Shown one piece after another: positions 6,169 to 9,716 of a stretch of DNA of 9,716 nt; position 1 is the stretch's first letter, and the number at the start of each line of letters is the position of its first letter. The DNA lies in contig SXSP01000365.1 in assembly GCA_005792225.1 (NCBI GenBank), positions 1 through 9,716 of the forward strand. Direction: 5' to 3'. The notes below the pieces were generated by a model. That model had not been told where the DNA came from, searched no databases, and saw only the letters and a list, made by a program, of their open reading frames with translations. The position numbers and the translations under genes are program-made. The DNA is from Bdellovibrionales bacterium (GTDB taxonomy: Bacteria > Bdellovibrionota > Bdellovibrionia > Bdellovibrionales > JAMPXM01).

Positions 6169-6309
6169 ATGAAACACGAAAGCCGAGAACTCAGAGAAAA
6201 AGACGCCATTTATACGGAACCCGAGTCTGGAGCCGCGGAACCCGCTGAATCCAGTGTCTTCATGGATTGTGATTCAGACACTCAGCAGGATGACCCCGTC
6301 CTCTTTTGA
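6169..6309 (+). CDS. Possible 46-residue acidic small protein
   Basis: An ATG follows GAGG (6159-6162) after a 6-nt A-rich spacer, a good ribosome site. The 46-residue frame starts MKHESRELREKDAIY and ends DDPVLF before a TGA. It contains 13 Asp/Glu residues against 4 Lys/Arg, with no hydrophobic segment, so it would be a soluble, acidic, probably disordered cytoplasmic peptide. A single Cys lies at residue 34. It fills most of the gap between the terminator-like hairpin and the lipoprotein gene. The -35 of that gene's promoter overlaps its stop codon. No family is recognised. The support is the ribosome site and the intact frame only. Confidence 0.45.
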   Translation: MKHESRELREKDAIYTEPESGAAEPAESSVFMDCDSDTQQDDPVLF

Positions 6310-6333
6310 CGAATGGAGCCTGAGGTGTATGCT
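6306..6333 (+). promoter_or_regulatory. Candidate promoter of the lipoprotein gene
   Basis: TTGACG (6306-6311, 5/6) and TATGCT (6328-6333, 4/6) are 16 nt apart. Seven nt then separate the -10 from the ATG at 6341, so the transcript would begin at 6340-6341. This supports 6341 over the in-frame ATG codons at 6254 and 6329, the latter being inside the -10 box. Confidence 0.45.
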
Positions 6334-6340
6334 CGATCCC

Positions 6341-6973
6341 ATGAGCAAATCACAAAGTCAGATCGCCGTTCTCATCCTTCTCTCCACCTTAGTTCTCAAC
6401 GCCTGCACGCACTCCCGAACAAAAAAGTTCGAGAGTGCACTCGAAGCGGGCCGATGCGAAGCCGCCCTCGAAAATATTCCCGAAAATGACGGTCAGCTAA
6501 AGTTCCTCGGCCGTATGAACCGCGTTGCCGGCTCAGCCCTCTCCTACGCCGCGACCGGCGCCGGTTATACCGCCGACGTCATTGTCACTGTTGCCGGAGG
6601 TGCGATCGTCTTTGTCGCACTCTGTGGGCCCGTCCTCGTGGCAGAATCTTTATCCCAATCCGGTCACTCAGCCTCGCCTTGCCTCCCCGTCGACATCTCC
6701 GGGCTCAAACCGACGCAGATGGGAAGCACCATCTACAAGGACACGGAAGAACTTCGCTGCCCCGATCTCACGGCACTCTCAAGGAGCGTTCGCCGAGTCG
6801 CCGCCTGCAACGAGAATGCAAGTTCACCGGAATCCCTGGCGCGCGCCAAACAAAGTCTGACGAGCCTGAATAGCAATCCGGAATTCATGAATTGCATTAC
6901 GAAGGAAGAACGATCTGCGGTCCGCGCGGACATCCACCGACTGACAGAAAAACTGGGTCGTACCGCAAGCTAA
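6341..6973 (+). CDS. Cys-containing lipoprotein of unknown function
   Basis: From the ATG at 6341 the protein has 210 residues. It starts with a lipoprotein signal sequence and the lipobox LNAC (Cys22; Asn at -2 is slightly atypical). Earlier in-frame ATG codons at 6254 and 6329 would put Asp and bulky residues before the signal and have no well-spaced ribosome site. The mature part contains six more cysteines (39, 95, 114, 140, 156, 185), enough for three disulfides in the periplasm. Residues about 65-102 form a long Gly/Ala/Val-rich hydrophobic stretch (including SYAATGAGYTADV) that could be a membrane-associated or buried helical hairpin. The C-terminal third is helical and charged. I know no functional family. 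The TAA stop overlaps the convergent methyltransferase stop by 4 bp. Confidence 0.85.
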   Translation: MSKSQSQIAVLILLSTLVLNACTHSRTKKFESALEAGRCEAALENIPENDGQLKFLGRMNRVAGSALSYAATGAGYTADVIVTVAGGAIVFVALCGPVLVAESLSQSGHSASPCLPVDISGLKPTQMGSTIYKDTEELRCPDLTALSRSVRRVAACNENASSPESLARAKQSLTSLNSNPEFMNCITKEERSAVRADIHRLTEKLGRTAS

Positions 6974-7737
6974 GAAGCATTCTCGAGGGTCGCGATACAG
7001 TTCCAATCGCCGTCGAGCTTCTTGATCACAAGGTGTTTCTCGTCGATGAGGTCGACGAGAGACGCTTCTTCAGGGAAAAAATGAAGATGAAGATCAAAGG
7101 TGAGAAAGAAATAACGTTGGCAGGGAACAACGATGACCAACTGTTTTTTCGCCACCCGCTTGAGCTCCCGCAGCGCAATCTTTGGATCCAGGACGTGCTC
7201 AAGTGTGTGGAGGCAAGTGACGATATCAAACTCACCATCCGCAAAAGGCAATTTTTCGATGCTTGATTGATGGTACGGAATCCCATCGTGATTGAGTCTT
7301 TTCGCTATGTCCGCGCCTGTCACCTCGAAGCCTGCCGCTTGAGCCTTTTTTAGAAAGAACACGCTTCCGCATCCCACATCAAGGAGAGTTTTAGAGTTCT
7401 TATCTAATTGCGAAAGGATGTATTCGAGGCTTGCCGAATTGAGGTCGGTCTCCCTCACAGACGTCAGAGATCCAACCTCTTCGTAAATTGCCCGAAATTC
7501 CGCGGGACTTAAGCTGTGAGCATAAGCCTTAAACGTCATATATTTCCGCACGTTCTTTCCTCGATAGAGCACGAAGAAGAGCGGATACATGAACCACTGG
7601 TTGTCCCTGAGGAAAGCCGGCAATCCGCTATCTAAAACTGTACGGATCATGTTCGCAATTTTACGATTGATCATGCGGCCCTCGGCTCTCCACGCAGAAT
7701 ACCGCCCGCTCTCGTCAACATCAATGAAGCCGGTCAT
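6970..7737 (-). CDS. Class I SAM-dependent methyltransferase
   Basis: This 255-residue protein has a C-terminal Rossmann-type methyltransferase domain of the Methyltransf_11/23 kind. The SAM-binding motif I is TLLDVGCG (117-124), followed by SVFFLKKA where many homologues have another small residue after GCG. An acidic residue after strand 2 lies in TGADIAK (Asp143). FDIVTCLHTLEHVLDP (170-185) matches the motif around strand 4, and VIVVPCQRYF the strand 5 region. Residues 1-105 are a separate N-terminal part rich in aromatic residues (FLRDNQWFMYPLFF), possibly membrane- or substrate-contacting. The acceptor cannot be read; relatives act on lipids, sugars or small molecules. The ATG at 7737 is preferred over the GTG three bases upstream because AAGG lies 7 nt before it. 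It follows the PAP2 gene after 42 nt and may be cotranscribed. Confidence 0.88.
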   Translation of the reverse strand: MTGFIDVDESGRYSAWRAEGRMINRKIANMIRTVLDSGLPAFLRDNQWFMYPLFFVLYRGKNVRKYMTFKAYAHSLSPAEFRAIYEEVGSLTSVRETDLNSASLEYILSQLDKNSKTLLDVGCGSVFFLKKAQAAGFEVTGADIAKRLNHDGIPYHQSSIEKLPFADGEFDIVTCLHTLEHVLDPKIALRELKRVAKKQLVIVVPCQRYFFLTFDLHLHFFPEEASLVDLIDEKHLVIKKLDGDWNCIATLENAS

Positions 7738-7779
7738 CACCGGACCTTGGTCGTTGGACCATCCTCATCGATCGCGTGC

Positions 7780-8535
7780 CTAATACCGCCATCTCGCGAG
7801 ACCTGCGACGCCATCGCCCATCGGCGCAAGCGAGACGACCACGTCGCGCTCGCCGCGAATGTGGAGCCACGGGATCGTCACGCCGATGAACGTTCCCATC
7901 GCGGCTCCGATGGCGACGTCGGAATAAAAGTGCTTACCCGCGGCGACTCGCTCGAGCGCGACACTCGTACCCACGACACCGGAAATCAACCACGGCCAAA
8001 AACTTGAATCGGGATGACGAAGACTCCAAGTCATCGAGGCCATCGAGAGCGCGGCGAAGGTTGATGAGGCATGCCCCGAATAAAAACTTTGGTAACCGGA
8101 CTTTCCGCGCTCACCCGAATAGGTTTCGGGTCGAGGTCTCTGGTGAGTCACCTTGGTCATCGCCGTCAGCGCGCCGTTTAAGCTCATGACTTCGGCGTAA
8201 ACGACCATGTCCTCGATAAAAGCTTGCGACCATCCGGCGTCCCAATAGCTCAAGGCGACCGGCGCTGCGACCGACAAACCTAGCGTGATGTCACTCGCAA
8301 GATCCGCATCGGAGTTGTGATTTCCAATAACGGTTCGATCCAATGAATTCACGCGCTCACGGTCGCACGGGCATCTTCTGTCGACAGATTGCGCACCTAT
8401 TTCCTGCCCCCAATACGCTCCCGCTAAACCAGCGGTGATGAGAGCGCCGTCTTTCCAAGGCGAGATCTGGTAAACAGAATTTGACCGAGCCACCATCGGC
8501 AAACATAAGGCGCAAACGAAGATCCAAATTTTCAC
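7780..8535 (-). CDS. PAP2-family lipid phosphatase
   Basis: From the GTG at 8535 the protein has 251 residues. It carries the three PAP2 phosphatase motifs: K128-x6-R135-P136 in KVTHQRPRP; SGH (153-155), with Tyr152 where Pro is usual; and R196-x5-H202-x3-D206 in ERVAAGKHFYSD. The second-motif His155 and third-motif His202 are the expected acid/base and nucleophile. A signal-like hydrophobic start (MKIWIFVCAL) and several later hydrophobic segments indicate an envelope protein with its active site outside the cytoplasm. A CPC pair at 55-57 precedes the domain. The family dephosphorylates phosphatidate, undecaprenyl pyrophosphate, lipid A or similar lipid phosphates. The start is set by GGGAG 8 nt upstream and by the GTGA overlap with the kinase stop. 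A longer frame to 8739 runs through the kinase gene in another frame and is rejected. Confidence 0.92.
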   Translation of the reverse strand: MKIWIFVCALCLPMVARSNSVYQISPWKDGALITAGLAGAYWGQEIGAQSVDRRCPCDRERVNSLDRTVIGNHNSDADLASDITLGLSVAAPVALSYWDAGWSQAFIEDMVVYAEVMSLNGALTAMTKVTHQRPRPETYSGERGKSGYQSFYSGHASSTFAALSMASMTWSLRHPDSSFWPWLISGVVGTSVALERVAAGKHFYSDVAIGAAMGTFIGVTIPWLHIRGERDVVVSLAPMGDGVAGLARWRY

Positions 8536-8885
8536 GCGAGGCGCTCCCAGAGGAATATCGCAAAGATAATCACCGATGCGAAACTCATTAAGAGCACCGC
8601 TCCCGCCGCGCAGTCCTTGGCCAACCGGATCGACTCGTGTTGGCCCGGATGGAGGCGATCCACCAAGCGCTCGAGCGCCGTATTCATCAATTCCAGCGCT
8701 AAAATCGAAAAGATGAGAAAGACAAAGATGGCCCACCAAATCGGTGTTGGCCGCAGCAAAACGAGAGCCGCGATCACGACAACCCCGGCTAAAGATTGAA
8801 TTCGAAAACTTTGTTCGCGGACGAGTCCCTCACGAATACCGGCGAGGGCGTATCCCAGTCGGCGATGAAAAGCTTGGTTTTTCAT
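8532..8885 (-). CDS. dgkA: Diacylglycerol/undecaprenol kinase (DgkA family)
   Basis: The 117-residue length is typical of the small integral-membrane lipid kinases. It phosphorylates diacylglycerol or undecaprenol with ATP in the inner membrane, feeding phosphatidate or carrier-lipid recycling. The signature ELMNTALERLVD (65-76) contains the expected catalytic Glu65, with Asn68 and Glu72 of the metal site. HESIRLAKDCAAGAVLL holds the second conserved block (Asp91). Glu24 in REQSFRIQ belongs to the N-terminal motif. Three hydrophobic helices are visible (about 31-45, 49-64 and 92-113). The ribosome site AAGGGGG lies a few nt before the ATG. The gene sits 10 nt after the OPT stop and overlaps the phosphatase by GTGA, so all three are almost certainly one transcript. 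Sequence alone does not separate diacylglycerol from undecaprenol as substrate. Confidence 0.95.
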   Translation of the reverse strand: MKNQAFHRRLGYALAGIREGLVREQSFRIQSLAGVVVIAALVLLRPTPIWWAIFVFLIFSILALELMNTALERLVDRLHPGQHESIRLAKDCAAGAVLLMSFASVIIFAIFLWERLA

Positions 8886-8895
8886 CGCCGCCCCC

Positions 8896-9716
8896 TTACT
8901 TCGCGAGTACGACGTTTTCGATCAAGATCAGAATAATTCCGATGATCGAGCCACCCGCGATAATTCCCGCGCAGACCGTTTCCTGGTTTTCAACCAATGC
9001 GCGGTGGCCGAAACTTTGTTTGTCGGTGAACTTCTTTCCCGCGGCCCAGAAGATCAATGCGCCCAACGCCATCGCGAGGGCATCCGGAAACTGCAAGACG
9101 AACGCGAGGCCGAGACCCACGGCCGAGATCGGGAAACGTCCCTTTGTTTTCTTTAAGAGGATCTCGAAGACGATTCCGAGTACGGCTCCTATCAAAACCG
9201 CGATCTGCGCCGTCGGGTGGAGCGTGCTCAACCCCTTCGAGAGAACTTCCGCGACCGCCTTCCAGACCTGCGCGCCGGGAAGTGGGAGCTTCTCGGAGGT
9301 AAAGAGCGAAATGTCGTTGTTGAAAATCAGGTAGAATACGGGAACCGCGACGAGACCGCCGGCAAAGATTCCGAGAATGTGACCGACCGCTTGGTGGCGA
9401 GGTTTTCCGCCCAACATGTAAGCGGGTTTGATGTCCATCAGGAGGTTGCTCGCGTTCAGAGAGACTTCAGACGTAATTCCCGCCGTCATCAAGTTTGTCG
9501 GAATGTTCCCCGGAGCGACGACCGAGTAAGTAATCTGCGTCAGTTTACCAAGCGCACCACCGGGAGTGATCGCGGTCAAACCCGTCGAAGTCACCGCGAT
9601 CAGAGTGAAAATGAACACGAGGGGAATCGCCATGAGACCGAGGAGATAATGCACGCCGAACCAAATGTGCCCGAGGTAAACAGTCAGCGCTCCCAAAATC
9701 GGAATACCGACGACAA
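8896..9716 (-). CDS. OPT-family oligopeptide/metal-chelate transporter (C-terminal part)
   Basis: The frame is open to the right edge, giving 272 C-terminal residues; the TTG at 9696 is an internal Leu, not a start. Several long hydrophobic helices are separated by short loops. The conserved OPT block is present: LNASNLLMDIKPAYMLGG then KPRHQAVGH, leading into a GIFAGGL helix. Near the C-terminus, GRFPISAVGLGLAFVLQFP and an AGIIAGGSIIGI helix match the final helices of prokaryotic OPT proteins. The family imports oligopeptides or peptide/metal chelates by proton coupling at the inner membrane. Bacterial members usually have well over 500 residues, so less than half is visible. It is the first visible gene of the operon, and any promoter is outside the window. 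Confidence 0.9.
   Translation of the reverse strand, partial: VVGIPILGALTVYLGHIWFGVHYLLGLMAIPLVFIFTLIAVTSTGLTAITPGGALGKLTQITYSVVAPGNIPTNLMTAGITSEVSLNASNLLMDIKPAYMLGGKPRHQAVGHILGIFAGGLVAVPVFYLIFNNDISLFTSEKLPLPGAQVWKAVAEVLSKGLSTLHPTAQIAVLIGAVLGIVFEILLKKTKGRFPISAVGLGLAFVLQFPDALAMALGALIFWAAGKKFTDKQSFGHRALVENQETVCAGIIAGGSIIGIILILIENVVLAK

Noticed and set aside
8536..8739. 68-residue N-terminal extension of the PAP2 protein
   Set aside because: It runs through the kinase gene out of frame; the GTG at 8535 has a ribosome site and begins a signal-like sequence.
8744..9334. 196-residue plus-strand open frame
   Set aside because: It is antisense to the OPT and kinase genes, both clear family members.
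1..9716. tRNA, rRNA, CRISPR, insertion sequence or prophage content
   Set aside because: No cloverleaf-like sequence, regularly spaced repeats, transposase or integrase motifs, or terminal inverted repeats were seen on either strand.

Overview
The window is ordinary, densely packed bacterial chromosome with no tRNA, rRNA, insertion sequence, phage or CRISPR signal. GC looks moderate, slightly above half by eye. Several predicted secreted or lipid-anchored proteins of no recognised family (Cys-containing, Tyr-rich, coiled-coil) sit beside a lipoprotein subtilase, an EntS-type MFS exporter, a DUF4385 protein and a lipid kinase/phosphatase pair. This mix suggests a Gram-negative, predatory-type proteobacterial relative (Bdellovibrionota-like). 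That placement is an inference from protein style only and has low confidence.

Layout. 1-823 (minus): a secreted coiled-coil protein, open at the left edge and starting at GTG, so easy to miss. 1004-1471 (plus): a secreted protein with a Tyr-rich tail, preceded by a leader with two mutually exclusive hairpins. 1456-3245 (minus): a two-gene unit, MFS exporter then a two-helix membrane protein, joined by a GTGA overlap. 3320-4135 (plus): a secreted protein with candidate Cys/His residues, divergent from the exporter. 4237-4752 (plus): a DUF4385 protein. 4753-5967 (minus): a lipoprotein subtilase. 5968-6340: an intergenic stretch holding an orphan terminator-like hairpin and a 46-residue acidic small ORF. 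6341-6973 (plus): a Cys-containing lipoprotein. 6970-9716 (minus): a probable operon, read right to left, of an OPT-family transporter (5' end outside the window), diacylglycerol/undecaprenol kinase, PAP2 phosphatase and, after 42 nt, a SAM methyltransferase.

The kinase and phosphatase overlap by GTGA and catalyse opposing steps on lipid phosphates, so they probably balance or recycle one lipid carrier or phospholipid pool.

Two architectural features recur. First, four genes (at 3245, 3320, 5967 and 6341) have no Shine-Dalgarno but a recognisable -10 box ending 5-9 nt before the ATG, which predicts leaderless or near-leaderless mRNAs; other genes have clear GAGG/AAGGAGG sites. Second, all three convergent gene pairs abut or overlap at their stop codons, leaving no room for ordinary terminators. 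I did not find a convincing new multi-gene defence or mobile system.
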